Source: Tipula vernalis (lineage: Eukaryota; Arthropoda; Insecta; Diptera; Tipulidae). Taken from it: a DNA stretch of 64,000 nucleotides. The notes under the pieces were generated by a model. That model did no database searches, was not told the origin of the DNA, and saw only the letters and a list, made by a program, of their open reading frames with translations. Shown in pieces: positions 1-11,612 of the stretch (positions are counted from its first letter, which is position 1; each line of letters begins with the position of its first letter). A program made the position numbers and the translations under genes. The stretch covers positions 136,069,241 to 136,133,240 of the forward strand of contig OY282559.1 in the NCBI GenBank assembly GCA_958295665.1. Reading direction: 5' to 3'.

Positions 1-2395
1 TTAGCACTCCTTAGGGGGTGAGGAAGAACTTGTGCAATAAGAATTCATTATGACCTGCTTTTAAGGTCCGCAATGGATTTGACCGTGTCCCACAGATTTT
101 CTAACGTTAGTGTTATTGTAGTCTGATTTGTAGGTATTTTCCTATTTAACTACATCTGTGTAAAATTATACAAAAATAAAAATAATTGATCAAAATGAGG
201 CCGACAATCTTTGCAATAATATTTTCCAATTTTTGAAAGGGATTTCCTCGTTAATCATTAAATAAAATTTAAAAGTCAAAGTTATAAAACTCCTCCACAA
301 TTTAACGGCCTCTCTACCCAACCACACATAATTTCATCATCACTCGATTTCGCAAACACCCAAAAAAAAAAAAAAAAATACAAAAAGCATTACTGTCAAT
401 ATAATAAATTTGTATACAACATAGTTATACATATTATGATGATGTTGATTACCCCTGAAGACAATTACCAATTGCGTACTCATAATTCACATTGAAAATT
501 TATAATAATTTTTCATGTAACAAACAAAACAAAAAAAAAATTTTCACAATACAAGAATTATAACAGAAAATATAATTAATAAACTCAACGTATATCAAAT
601 CGCGCACTGCGCTTCCTACACACATATATAAGACACAACAAACACACAACATACACAGTCGTCGAATCACCCAAACAGAAAATTACAATTATTGTTGTTG
701 TTACATTATTTAACTGACATCTTAATACAAATACAAAAAAAAAACCTTTAAAATCTTAATTATAAAAATTAAATGTTTTACCTTTTCATTCTTAAACTCC
801 AATCTTGGATTTATCTTCTTCTTATAATAATATGCATATACACATCTTCGTTAGCATAGTCGCGTCTTCATCTTATTCTTGTTGTACATACTCGCGTATA
901 ATACGAGTCTAAGTGGATCGGTATTTTGATCTTGTGTTTTGCTACATTATCGGCCCATTATTCATTCATTCGGAAAAACATTTTTGGCACATATATATTC
1001 CTCCATGTAATTGTTGTTGTATACATAATATGCTGTACTATGAAAAACGAAGAAGAAATCAATTTCAAAATCAAAAGACGATAAGAAGAAGAATAAATTT
1101 TAATAAGAAAAAAAAAAATATGGGATCGGTCCAAGAATTGACATTAAATTGAATTGAATCTCAATTTTGCTTTTATTTTTTTTTTTTTTTTTTTTTAAAG
1201 GATTGTCGCAAATAAAATTAAATCATTTTCATGACCATCATTTTGACATTCTATTCCCTCGAAATTGAATGTAAATTGTAATGTATGTATATATAATTTA
1301 ATTGAAATTAAAAAGAAGATGAATACATTAAGTAAGAAGATTTGCGAAAAAAAAACAAAAAATCTTAATTATAAGATAAGAAATCATCATGACATAAATA
1401 CAAGTTTGAATTGAACGACGAACGACATGATTTTCGTGTATTTCATTACTTTTGTGTATTTTATAAAATATAAAGAATCTATCACCTTTTTTTGTTCGTT
1501 AAACAAGAAATCTCTCGATCGGTAACTCGATCTTTTCTATACACAAAAAACCGTACAGTTCCTTTCATTGTGCTCCAATATATGATTTTACACTTTTTTA
1601 CGATAACAAAACATAATATTTTTATGCTGAAATTAAATCATAAAATGTTTGGTATGATCAATCGATAAAAGATCGTACATACATACTTAAAAAAAAAATA
1701 TGATCGTGTAAGACAAGATGTTTTTTTTTTTTCATATTTTCTTAAAGACGAACAATAAAAATATTGATATTACCAAAATAATTGTTGTAGGTATTACGTT
1801 ATGATTGATTTTCTTCTATTTCGTTACCTATAGATATAAAGTCTGAAGGTGCGATCGATCGATGCAAAGAAAATCGTTTTGATCAATTGATCGTGCGATG
1901 ACATAACATATTTTATTACACCGTGTCTGTGTGTGCGTGCGTGGAGTGTGCGGAAATTTGAATGAGTCTCAACCATATGTCTTCGTTTTGAATGTGTTTT
2001 ACAAGTAGTGTAAACGTACGGTGTCAATTTAACGATCATTTCGAAGATAAATAACCAATTATTATGATGTATTGATTTGACGATATTTCGATATTTAATC
2101 TGGGCAAAGTTTTACTTTATGTATTCGAAGCTAATGTGAACAATACTTGGTAATACAGTTAGTCCCGAAACAGTGCCGTTCGTCTCTGAAATTATTGATA
2201 ATCTAATTGGAGGTCTGACGTGGTTATATTTGTCAAAGTTGAGTATGTGCTACAACTAGGAATTGAAATCAAGGCACGGATCAACCTATCAGAAGAGACT
2301 GCTCGATCCTTATACGGTATGTTCCACATGAAAGTATCTCAATTTATTCTTCCTGTTTTACCCCCACCACGATGTAGCGTGTAATTACCTCACAA
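1..2395. other. AT-rich non-coding DNA, no gene recognised
   Basis: This stretch is dominated by A and T homopolymers (for example near 361-378, 1167-1197 and 1721-1731) and short AT-rich words. The few open frames are short, AT-driven and look unlike any family I know. It could be intron, UTR or intergenic DNA of a host locus, but nothing in the sequence decides between these. Confidence 0.6.
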
Positions 2396-5190
2396 TTTTG
2401 TCCTTATAACATCGGTTTGCAAATTAATTATGCGTTCGCATTCCTGGTAAAATCAATGAATTCAGAAATTCAACTAGATAATTGACGACTTCATCTGGAT
2501 TGGTAATTGAATCGATCGACTTAAATGAATGCAATTCGCCAGCCGATTTGACTTTGAATTTTTATGTTCAAATCGTCTATGTCCTTATTTTTCGCTGTCA
2601 AAATAGCTCGTTCGTTAAACCAAACATGGATTTTGTAATGTGCACCAATATTGGGGAACACTGGTGAATTGACAAAAATTAGGTGGAAACGAAATGAGGC
2701 CAGTGGAAGCGTCAACCGGAATTTTTCCATTACCAATGTTTAATAATTGTGTGGAAAACACTTCCGCCGCCGTAGAGTTTTACGTATATCCACAAAATTC
2801 GATGACTTTAAGCAAGCGTTTATTTCATCTGTTCATCTGTTAATTCTTGGAATGACTGGCAGCGTTTGTCGAAAATCGCCGGCCAGTAGAATCATTGTAC
2901 CTCCAAAGAGGTCCAGATTATTGTGCAAATCTTTCAACGTTCCATAAAATTACAAACGTTTTACCAGTTCCGCCAGGTGCATCGATGAAAAATATTCCTC
3001 CGTATCGTAAGTGGAACCTTCGTTCGTACTGATTAACTCAAAGCATCTCGATCATACTGCCGTTCTCGTTCAAATTCTCGATTAAATGCATCATGCATGG
3101 GGCGATTCGGCGCTAGTATTCCTAATTTGTCTTGCCGGACATTATCAGGCACAAATCCTCTATAGAAATCAACGCCTCGTTTTGGATCTCCGTGTTAAAT
3201 CAAGACTCGCTGTTGTTGAACGCACTCGATGCAAAATATCTTCAGCCATATTGTCTTTGTATTTGTTCCATAAATGAAGTGGGCTAGATGGAAAACACGT
3301 TAAAATGACACGTTGTAATAACAGCATCAGCAAGTATATAATCCCAATGAATGTCATTCTCGCGCAAACGTAAACGCTGGTACGCTTCTCGATATGATGC
3401 GCACAACTCACCGTTGACAGTTCGTAGAAATTCAAATGAAGTCGGTCCACGAACATTAACCAATAACAAATGCAGGTAAAAACATTCGTCATTGCTCGGA
3501 TGAATTGTACAAATGCGCCCCAATGCATCGGTTGAATATACATTCACGTATCCAGGAACAGGCTTTCCCTGTTTCCGACGTTGGCATTTTTTTGAAAATG
3601 CGTGTGCATGGTCGCTCGGCTCTCTGCGGTGTGCTTACTACTGTAAAATATACTCGTTGTCCATTCTCCAGGTGCACAGCTAAATGGACCACAGTGGGAT
3701 AACGTTTGTGAATGGCGAATCCCAATCGCCTCATTGTTGCTGACATATCTTCCTAGTTGATATTGCGAAACTTCATCGTTGGCATCAGGAGATGCAATAT
3801 CAAATATAGCCATGTCGCTTCCTTTTGTGACTTCATAGAATTGCAGTACTCAACATTGCAATGCACTTTGAAGGTTTTGGAAAGCAGCGGCGAATACGGA
3901 ACAATCCAGCTGTTATCGACTACAACGTCCTTATTCTTGACTTTCAACGTTTTAGTTCTGCCGTTTTCAGCCAACAATGCATGCGGAAAACGTTTGGAGC
4001 ATTTGTTTTCGACCATACATGGAACATCGCACATCTCCGAAGACATGATACTTCACAATGAAGTCCTTTAGCGTATTTAGTTTCAGCTTGAATAGTAGTG
4101 CTGTATTGTCGTGACGATCGCTGGTTGATTGACCAGGTAATAACAGTTGTGTGATTTTGAAATTGACGAATAAGTCTGGTCGACCGCACTGGCGCGTGTG
4201 CCTCGGACTTCCAACAAACGTCGCTGGCAAAATGGTAAGTCGGCCGACATTGTTTGCATTTCCATCTACATTCATTGCATCATGCAGATGGATGTATTCT
4301 TCCGAACGCAATTTTTGTTGATTTAAACGTATAAATGTCAGACGTTACGTCTCGATTTTTACATACACATCAACAACGAACTGATGAAACAGTCTGCGGC
4401 ATTTAAATATGTGATTGTCCTGGTTTCGACGAATCATCAAATGGTAGGCATAAAAATTCATCGAGTTTACCTTTTTGTTTGTTTCTTGACCTGTTGTAAA
4501 TAATGAATAATGAACATTTTTATCTATCTTATATATATCTATATAAAATCAATGCATTTTCCCACCCTTAGAGGAAGAATATGGTTTCACCAATTTTAAA
4601 TGGGACGACCTTTGAGATGCAGGCTTTCCAAGAAAAAATAATTTTAAAGTCGGTTCACAAACGGCAGAGATGTTGATTAACAATAATACATAAAAAAAAA
4701 TATAATCGAATTGAAAACCTCCTCCTTTCTTGAAGTTGTTTAAAAACGATTAACAACATTGGTACGTACCGGTAAAATTATTAATCATCTTGATCAAAAA
4801 ATGATATCCATTCTATCCACGGCAAAATATCAGCGGATATTGTAATGAATCATACGAACTATGGGTTTCACTAATACGCTGAAGGTTATTACCATCACGC
4901 CGTCGAATAACAATATCGTGAGACTCCAAATTCTCGCCAACAATCACAATGGCAACTTCATTCAACGTCGGTGCATTGAAGCGTCTTTCATGTTTGCCTA
5001 CTGGTCTTTTGCCTGCTTTGATCACTATTTTGGGATCATCCGAAGGCATCATTTCGAGTGCAGTCTTGAACAATGTAACCAATTCATTGTATTTATGTAA
5101 GAGTTGTTGCAGTTGTGCAATAATCTCTCGCTTTACCGCACGACTGATGGCACAACGCTGATTGATTTCATCATCAGAATTTCCAAGGAA
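2396..5190 (-). pseudogene. Helitron Rep/helicase relic (Helitron-1)
   Basis: Several short minus-strand frames, read from 5190 down to 2396, together follow the order of an animal Helitron RepHel protein, the rolling-circle replication initiator plus Pif1-type helicase. Upstream parts include a RRFNAPT block (about 4960), FYAYHLMIRR (about 4440), GRLTILPATFVGSPRH (about 4220) and SWIVPYSPLLSKTF (about 3880). VHLAVHLENGQRVYFT lies near 3660 and VNVRGPTSFEFLRTVNGE near 3450. The helicase part keeps Walker A, DAPGGTGKT (2958-2984), and AGDFRQTLPV (about 2860). Frameshifts occur throughout. Two internal deletions matter: the expected HUH nuclease motif (near 4010) and the Walker B segment just after Walker A are both missing, so the protein cannot work. 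About 300 bp of unrelated AT-rich DNA (4490-4800) interrupts the N-terminal region. No Helitron terminal CTRR hairpin was identified. Confidence 0.9.
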
Positions 5191-6115
5191 ATAAACCTAC
5201 TATCAGGAAACCTTACTGCTTCCTGGTAATTTGCTGGTTCCTGATAATCCATCAAGAATGCATAACTCTCATCCAAGCATATATTGACGTCTTCCTCATT
5301 CTCATTCTTATGATCTGGTCTTATTTCTTTTTTGTCAGTATGTGTAATGCAGATATTTTAATTTTATTTGAATTTGAATTCCAGACCCAATATCCCTTGG
5401 TGTCTTCAGGGTATCCAACGAAACTTCGGCAAGTTCGATTAAGTATGTACACAGCTGTGTTGATTGCTTCTGCCCAAAACTTTAAAGACTTTTGTTTTGA
5501 ATGTATTATTGTTCCGGCCGCTTCGACTATATAGAACGCATTTCGCGTTCTGCCCGCCAATTTTGCTGCGGTGTGTATGGCACAGACATTTGGTGGCGAA
5601 TTCCATGTGCTGATTGAAAATTCTCGACCTCCTTGTTAACGAATTCTGTCCCATTATCTGTAAGGAGAATTTTTAAATCATGGCCAGTATCCTTTTTTAG
5701 CAACATGGCGAACTTCTTTAAATGTTGAATCACCTCAAATTTACTTTTCGTAAAATATACCATTTGGTAGTTCGATAAATCATCCTAAAACAGGACGAAA
5801 TATTTAGATCCAAAGTATAAAATTTCTTGCATTGGAAAAACTCGCAGGTGTCTTTGTTAGACCGAAAAGCATAACCCTTGTCTATCACTTGTCCTTGGGA
5901 AAATATATTCAATTTAAGATCAGGAACAAAAAGAACTTGTTCCCAATTTTTGTTGTTTTATGCCAAAATATTTACATCACCGATACCAAATACCATTATT
6001 GAATTGCCATTACCAATTTTTATACCTTTCGGGACACTAAACTGAACGTAGTTACACAACCATTGTTTATCATAAGTCATGTGATCGCTGGCACCTGAAC
6101 CCAAATACCACTCCT
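5190..6115 (-). pseudogene. Copia protease-integrase relic
   Basis: This is the middle of a Ty1/copia polyprotein. A protease motif reads WYLGSGASDHMT (6075-6110), where the catalytic Asp expected before SGAS is Gly. Integrase follows, with DNGTEF (second acidic residue) near 5660 and PQQNWRAERE (catalytic Glu) near 5570, then a conserved FWAEAINTAVYILNRT block near 5450. Frameshifts separate these parts, and a deletion shortens the pre-integrase region. After SFVGYPEDTK the frame jumps to an EPANYQEAV block (about 5220), which in copia lies just before reverse transcriptase. It stops there, where Helitron-1 begins, so RT and RNase H are absent. The element is non-autonomous and old. Confidence 0.88.
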
Positions 6116-6900
6116 TCATCATCCAGTTCTTCCGTTTGACACATTGAGGCGTCGGAATTGCTCGCCTTCCGATTGAATGGTTGACTCTGAATTTTCAATA
6201 AAGGACAGTCCTTCTTCCAATGTCCCACTTGATTACATTTGAAGCACTTCCCTGGTACTCGACTTTTGGGCTCACTGGTTTCATTCGTATCTTTTTTCTG
6301 CAAATAAGACTCTTCCACCATAAGCCAAGACATTTAATTGGTCAAAGTTTGTTCTGCTTTGCTTGTCGATTCCCAAGCACTATGAAACAGATCGTATTAA
6401 TTTGGCAATGTCATGAGAATTTTCGTAGAGACCATTAAATCAGAAATGTTCTCACCCATATCTCTCAGTTGTTGAACAATACTTTCGAGTTAAGCGATGT
6501 GTGTTGCCATGCCATAGCCCGGTTCTTTATTCAAACTATAAAACTGCTGCTGTAGATAGTGTGCACCGGTACTCGATTTATATTCGTAGCTGCTGTGTAA
6601 TTTATCCCACATCTCCTTCGATGATTTGCACTGTATTGTGCGAAGCGTTGGCTGTCTACTGATCGTTGTTACTAAAATCTTTTGCGCCTTTTTATCATTT
6701 TTAACCCAGTCTTTAAGGTTTTCAGCTTTATCGAGCGGCTTAACATCTTCCGCCGTCACTACTTCAAGCAATCTGCGGTCATTTAACAATATCTTTATTT
6801 AAAATTTCCATAACATCCAATGACAAGTAATTTCATCTCCATGTTCAAGTAATTTTGTTACACGCCGAAAATCAGACTCCATTTCCTCCTTCATCTGTGA
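6070..6900 (-). pseudogene. Copia gag relic with CCHC zinc knuckle
   Basis: This is the N-terminal part of the copia polyprotein, continuous in orientation with the downstream protease and integrase. The frame at 6490-6789 gives a UBN2-type copia capsid with LNDRRLLEVVTAEDVKPL at its start and a later KEMWDKLHSSYE block. An in-frame TAA sits a few codons upstream of it. The nucleocapsid knuckle CFKCNQVGHWKKDC lies at about 6205-6246. The frame joining capsid to knuckle is broken near 6340-6480. No LTR or primer-binding site was seen upstream. The copia sequence gives way to an unrelated gypsy integrase scrap at about 6900-7000. Confidence 0.85.
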
Positions 6901-6989
6901 GAAATGACGTATTGTCCGAATACAACCAAATATTGTGGACGGTTGGTACTTTCAACATCAGGAATACTCAAATCACAGAAAGTGTGATG

Positions 6990-7300
6990 ACTTCATCTGA
7001 AGCATAAGCTTGGGGCGAATACTTCGAAGTTAATAAAGGTTCGGGAACGGAGAAAATATTCAGCAACTAATTTTCAAGAAATTTCACAACTCTGTTCCTA
7101 TTGGCGTTTCGAATAGGCTTGAGCAGCACAAAGGGACTAGCGTGATCCAAGACGAAGAATAAATTGGTATTACCCTGTTTAAGCTTTTGGAAAAATCTTA
7201 ATTCTTTAGGGCACATTTGCAAATTTACGATAAAGTCATGCACAATTCTAGCCATTATAGGCCAATGATAAAGACGTGAGTGAATGGGTTCTTTCAAACA
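6990..7300 (-). pseudogene. Ty3/gypsy-type integrase core fragment
   Basis: The minus frame at 7067-7297 contains an integrase core segment: HDFIVNLQMCPKE, then GNTNLFFVLDHAS, then VLLKPIRNANRNRVVKFLEN. The frame continues past a stop into LLNIFSVPEP. This matches the first acidic residue region of Ty3/gypsy integrases. Nothing else of the element is recognisable next to it, so it is a truncated scrap lying between the copia relic and gypsy-A. Gypsy-A has its own complete integrase, so this piece comes from a different element. Confidence 0.6.
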
Positions 7301-7359
7301 AAATTAGAATAAGAAGACAAGCAACATAGATTTATGTATAAATCATGATCATTTTTAGA

Positions 7360-7620
7360 GAGACTAAGATTCTACCATAACTAATTCGGAAGTTGGATTT
7401 AATTGTAGGATTTGCTTGAAATATTTCGCGGCTTTTTCGTATTTTGGATCTAAATGCGAATACCTCCGCCTAACGCGAGAGTACCTCTGAATGTGAGAAG
7501 TTATCTTGCTTACCTTTATTCAATTGTGAAGTGGATACTTTGTAGCTTCAAGTACCAGCGATCCCAACATCTCGAGAGCCTTGCACCATTGACCATTTTA
7601 GACTTGCTTAATTGGTGAAA
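7360..7620 (-). pseudogene. TPR-like protein fragment, unassigned
   Basis: Two short minus-strand open segments look like tetratricopeptide-repeat helices. One reads GQWCKALEMLGSLVLEA (about 7545-7600). The other contains LDPKYEKAAKYFKQILQLNP (about 7390-7455) and ends in a TAG near 7369. Between them is a TGA and a good 5' splice-site-like sequence, AAGGTAAGCAAG (near 7510). I cannot name the parent gene. It could be a captured or degraded host exon, or chance resemblance within TE debris. Evidence is limited to the two amphipathic segments and the LNP-type TPR end. Confidence 0.3.
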
Positions 7621-7972
7621 ACAGTAAAATGGTAGCCCTCAACTTTTCGAAAGAATCCGGCGCAATGTCGAACCAATTAAAATTCTGACTCTTTTTTTAA
7701 ATATTGTGTAAAGTCGTCAGAATGTTGCAAATTATCAATTGAAACAACAGCTGATTTCGAAATTAGCAATAAACTTTATTCAAGCCTTATATATATGTAT
7801 ATTGGTTTTTTTCTTTATTTTTTCAATATCTATCCACATAGCATAAATGCTAACAAAAGAATGATTCGAAAAGCATGGCGTCCTCCTTTCTTCTCTTCCT
7901 ATGCGTACGTGTGAATTCGCCGCCATTTAGTAGTTTACAGCTCGGCCAATCTGATTCAGTGATCGACCCCGA

Positions 7973-9178
7973 TCACCGATGGGGGTAACCTAGAAATTCA
8001 GCCTCATCTTCTCCCTCGGAATTAGGTCCGTGGAAATCGTCTTTGTCGGTGTCATTATCGCATTCGCTTGACTGATCAATTGAGCTTTCGGCCGTGTACG
8101 GTGGTATCCACCGACGCATTTTATTCGCTTCTACAACTCCATCGTATGGAAGTTGTGCCTGCTGACAACCCTCAAAGTCTCGGATAACGTATCTATCATT
8201 TCCTAAAACTTTATGAATCACATATGGACCGCGGTATTTTGGAATGAGCTTCTTATTTGATCGTACGACTGTATCTACGTTTCGAATTACCACATAATCT
8301 TCAACATTGAATCGTTTCGTTGATATTTGATAATCCTCATGGCGATTCTTCTCGTATTCTTGCCTTTTGTTGTGAGCGTTTGCTCGCAGCTCTGCCAAAT
8401 CTCTTGGTGCCTCAGGTGTCTCCTTATTAGCTAAATATTCTGACAGTTCGTCCACTATTTTTCCTCGTTGTTCTGCACCGAATAATAATTTGCTTGGTGT
8501 TTCTTTCGTAGTGGCATGCGTCGAAATATTAATTGCGTATTCGATCTGTTGTAATTTATGTGACCAGTCCGCTTGATTGATGGGATTACTTCATTTTTCC
8601 AGAGCGGCCTTCAAAATCCGATTAACCCTTTCGGCCTGGCCATTGGCCTGGGCCGATGCGGTGGCCACCTTTATATGTTCCACATTATTTCCCGTCAAAA
8701 ATTCCGCGAATTCCAAGGACGTAAAACAGGTGCCTCGATCCGAAATGATTCTACGTGGTCGACTATAAAATGTGAAATATTTCTCCAGAGACGACATAAC
8801 CTCGTTCATGCTCGTTGAATTTACCGCAAATAATTTAACGTACTTCGTTAAAGCATCCACAATGGCCAATACATGCCTCCTTTTGTTCATGAGTGCCGGT
8901 AATGGGCCAAAGTGATCCACGTGCAATGTATCGAATGGAATCGGTGCCTTTGGTATGCAATACAAACTTTGTTATGACACACGTACCGGTGCCGCGTACA
9001 TAATGCGTTTGATACATTTGTCGATAAATGACTGCAATTTGGTTTTCATCTTCGGAAACCAGTAGTGTTCGCGAATCTTTTCGTAGCATTTATCCACCCC
9101 TTGGTGGGTTATCCTCCATTTCTGCCGGCATGTACAGCATACGATGTCCCTCACCGATTTTCCTGTACACCAAACCAT
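7973..9178 (-). pseudogene. Gypsy-A integrase
   Basis: Three minus frames make up the integrase. The zinc-binding domain lies at 8972-9178 (HQGVDKCYEKIREHYWFPKM, with the distal Cys pair altered). The catalytic core lies at 8591-8965 with all three acidic positions recognisable: LHVDHFGPLP, IISDRGTCFTS and NGQAERVNR. The C-terminal domain lies at 7973-8455, with NKKLIPKYRGPYVIHKVLGN and a long acidic tail. A stop or frame change separates the core from the C-terminal domain (8455-8591). The pattern is that of Ty3/gypsy. No chromodomain is evident. Confidence 0.88.
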
Positions 9179-9812
9179 CCACTAGTTCGAAGTCGTCCAT
9201 TGCCTCATTCTCTAATTTTTGCCGCAACGCCAAAGCGTTAGTGTCCCTGTTTTGGGCCAATTGTAATTGCATCTCAACGCTAATTGGATCCACTGCCGCT
9301 ACCATGCATTTCGTGACCGCTTTCGTCCCCTCTACCTCTTTTTTTGTTTCCACGTCTACGTGGGCCACTATTTCCTCCTCATTTTTTGTGTGGCATCGGC
9401 CTAGTGCGTCTACATGTGCCATGTTTATTCCTGGTCTATGTCTCGTCTCAAATGTGAATTTTGAAAATTCAAATGCCCATCTGGCAATCCTCGGATTCAT
9501 GTGCTTTCTTTCCAGCGTCAAGTGCAGCGAATTGCAGTCAGTTATCATTGTGAACTGTATGCCCTCCAAATATATTCTGAATCTTTCCAGTGAATATAAA
9601 ATAGCCAATGTTTATAATTCAAAACTGTGATATTTGGCTTCTGCCGCCGTAGTAGCCATCGAATAAAATGCCGTCGGATGAAATTTTCCGTCATTTTGCT
9701 TCTGCATCAATGCCCCTTCGAATCCATGTGAACTGGCGCCGCAGTGCAATTCAGTTTCTCGCTTCGGATGATAAAACGTAATTTCTTCAATTTTTCGAAT
9801 GCTTCTCAGCAT
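9090..9812 (-). pseudogene. Gypsy-A RNase H and integrase spacer
   Basis: Two adjoining frames (9612-9812 and 9090-9608) give the RNase H domain. The first carries ELHCGASSHGFEGALMQKQ, where the expected catalytic Asp before ASS is Gly, so RNase H is probably inactive. The second gives LYSLERFRIYLEG, MITDCNSL (another acidic residue), then ARWAFEFSKFTFETRHRPG and the AHVDALGRC end. The rest is an acidic linker leading to the integrase zinc finger. A frame change separates the two near 9610. Confidence 0.85.
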
Positions 9813-10336
9813 TTTTCGTCAAAAATAAAAGGAACGTTTTCCTTCAACAGATTTTGCATCATGCGTGCGATTCCCGAGAATTCCGGGACAAACCGACGGA
9901 AATACGAAAATAGCCCTAAACATGAATGTACTTCCATGTTAATTGCCTCAATGTGTGCCTCACTTGGTCTTATTCCTTCCGAAGTAACAAAGTACCCCAA
10001 GTAAATGATTTCCGTACAACAAATTTGACATTTCTTCAAGTTTAGTAGTAAACCTCGTCGTACCAATCGTCGTAATATTTTCCTAATTAATTTCTTGTGT
10101 TCGGCCAGAGTTTCCGTTGCCAACAATATATCGTCCATATAAATAATAATTTCACCCTTTTCCAGAAAATCTTTGAAAATTATATTTATAAATCGTTGAA
10201 AGACCGCTGGCGCATTCTTCAATCCAAATGGCATGCGACGATATTCGTATTGTCCATGCGGTGTTATAAAAGCGGTGAATTTACGCGATCGCGGTGACAC
10301 GCGTACCTGGTGAAATCCGCTTTTCAAATCCAGCAA
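9806..10336 (-). pseudogene. Gypsy-A reverse transcriptase palm
   Basis: This is the catalytic half of RT in the frame after the homopolymer break. It contains LDLKSGFHQVRV (first catalytic Asp), FITPHGQYEYRRMPFGLKNA, and an intact IIYMDDILLAT box holding the two other catalytic Asp residues. LLNLKKCQICCTEIIYLGY and a connection segment, YFRRFVPEFSGIARMMQNLL, follow. The palm is complete, so RT loss comes only from the upstream frameshift. It would copy element RNA into cDNA in the virus-like particle. Confidence 0.9.
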
Positions 10337-11475
10337 CGTAAAATATTTTTTTTTTTTCCTAAATATTCGACGCAGTCATCAATCAAAGGCAGCGGATAAT
10401 TGTTCCTTATCGTTAATTTGTTAAGAGCGCGATAGTCTACGCACATTCTGGTGCTTCCATCCTTCTTTTTTACAAGCACAATTGCTGAAGCATATGGTGA
10501 ATCGCTTGACGTAATTATCCCTTCTTTGATCATATCGCAAATTTTCTTCTGAACCTTAATCTTTTCCACATAAGCTAAACGTCGTGGTGCGTGGTGAAAC
10601 GGTACATCCAAAGTCAAATGAATATCCATCTCATAGTCGAACGGTTCTACCTCAATATCCTTTAGTACCATATAATTCTCCTCGATTATTTGTTTGACCT
10701 CATCGTAATCAATCGCCTCTGAACTCTTGTTTATTTCTAGGATTGGCTCATCTCTAACAATATCAACGGCAAATATTTGTGGTAAATCGAATTCAGAGCT
10801 TAGACCCTCCTCAATAAAAGTAAGACTTAGGTTATCCGCGGAATTTCTTTGCGGTGTGGCCTTTTCCATCACTGGCTTAATTGGCCTCAAAACATTCATT
10901 TGTGCAAGCTTATTCAAAATTAAATCAGGTACAAGGGGATACGTTCCATTTTGGACAACATTGTTTTTATTTAAAAGCAAAAGTTTCAATCGGTCATACA
11001 TTATTGTCTTCGACTGGACCAGCTTGATATTAAAAATTTCCAAAAAATCTCTTCCTAAAATTATGTTAATGCTGATTGCCTCGTTGGGTAAAATTATCAA
11101 ATTAATCAAATGAACTCTATTGTTAAATTTAATTCTACAAGTAATGATCCCATGGGTCCTCAGTGCCTCGCCGCCAACGCCTCTTATTCTTGTTGCCTCA
11201 GTTGCCTCGTTTGCCTCAAATGGTATCGCCGCTCTCCGCACGATACTACTCGGACTGCGAGTGTCAAAAAGGTAAACGTATTCGTTGCACCCCGTGTACT
11301 GATATAAATTCTTCAAAAATGCGACACTTACCAAATTTATGTTTGCCAATTCTCGTGCCCCAGCATCAGGATCCTCAATGTCCAGTTCTAGTGTCACAGC
11401 TGCTACCAAGTGTTGGAATTCTGGTTTCACCTTCTGGATGTATCGTCTATTGGTACAATTTGCCGCATTGTGCAA
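10324..11475 (-). pseudogene. Gypsy-A protease and N-terminal reverse transcriptase
   Basis: This 383-codon frame begins with an aspartic protease. The active-site region reads YLFDTRSPSSIV, so the Asp is kept but the usual Gly of the DTG/DSG triad is Arg. A second conserved block, NIILGRDFLEIF, follows. The rest is a linker and the RT fingers, including SPYASAIVLVKKKDGSTRMC and VDYRALNKLTIRNNYPLPLI. The frame is lost near 10346-10357, where the plus strand has a run of 12 T. RT continues in the next frame at 10336 and below. Homopolymer slippage, biological or sequencing, is the simplest explanation. The Gly-to-Arg change would probably impair protease. Confidence 0.85.
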
Positions 11476-11612
11476 TGGTTCTCACGTCATCGGCTGCCAG
11501 CATTTCCGGCACACGCTGTTCGGACGAAGTTCCATTTTGCACTGTTTCGAATGATGTCCCATTTGATCGCAATTGTAACACCTGTTCGGGTCCCTCGCTT
11601 TTTATGGTGTTG

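Noticed and set aside
913..1152. 79-codon plus-strand frame near the left edge
   Set aside because: Cys/Ile/Lys-rich composition follows the local AT-rich sequence; no domain, no splice evidence.
7700..7972. Env-like third ORF of an errantivirus after gypsy-A integrase
   Set aside because: No open frame, signal peptide or transmembrane pattern; the region is non-coding.
9028..9630. 200-codon plus-strand open frame
   Set aside because: It is antisense to the gypsy-A RNase H/integrase linker, which has clear family motifs on the minus strand.
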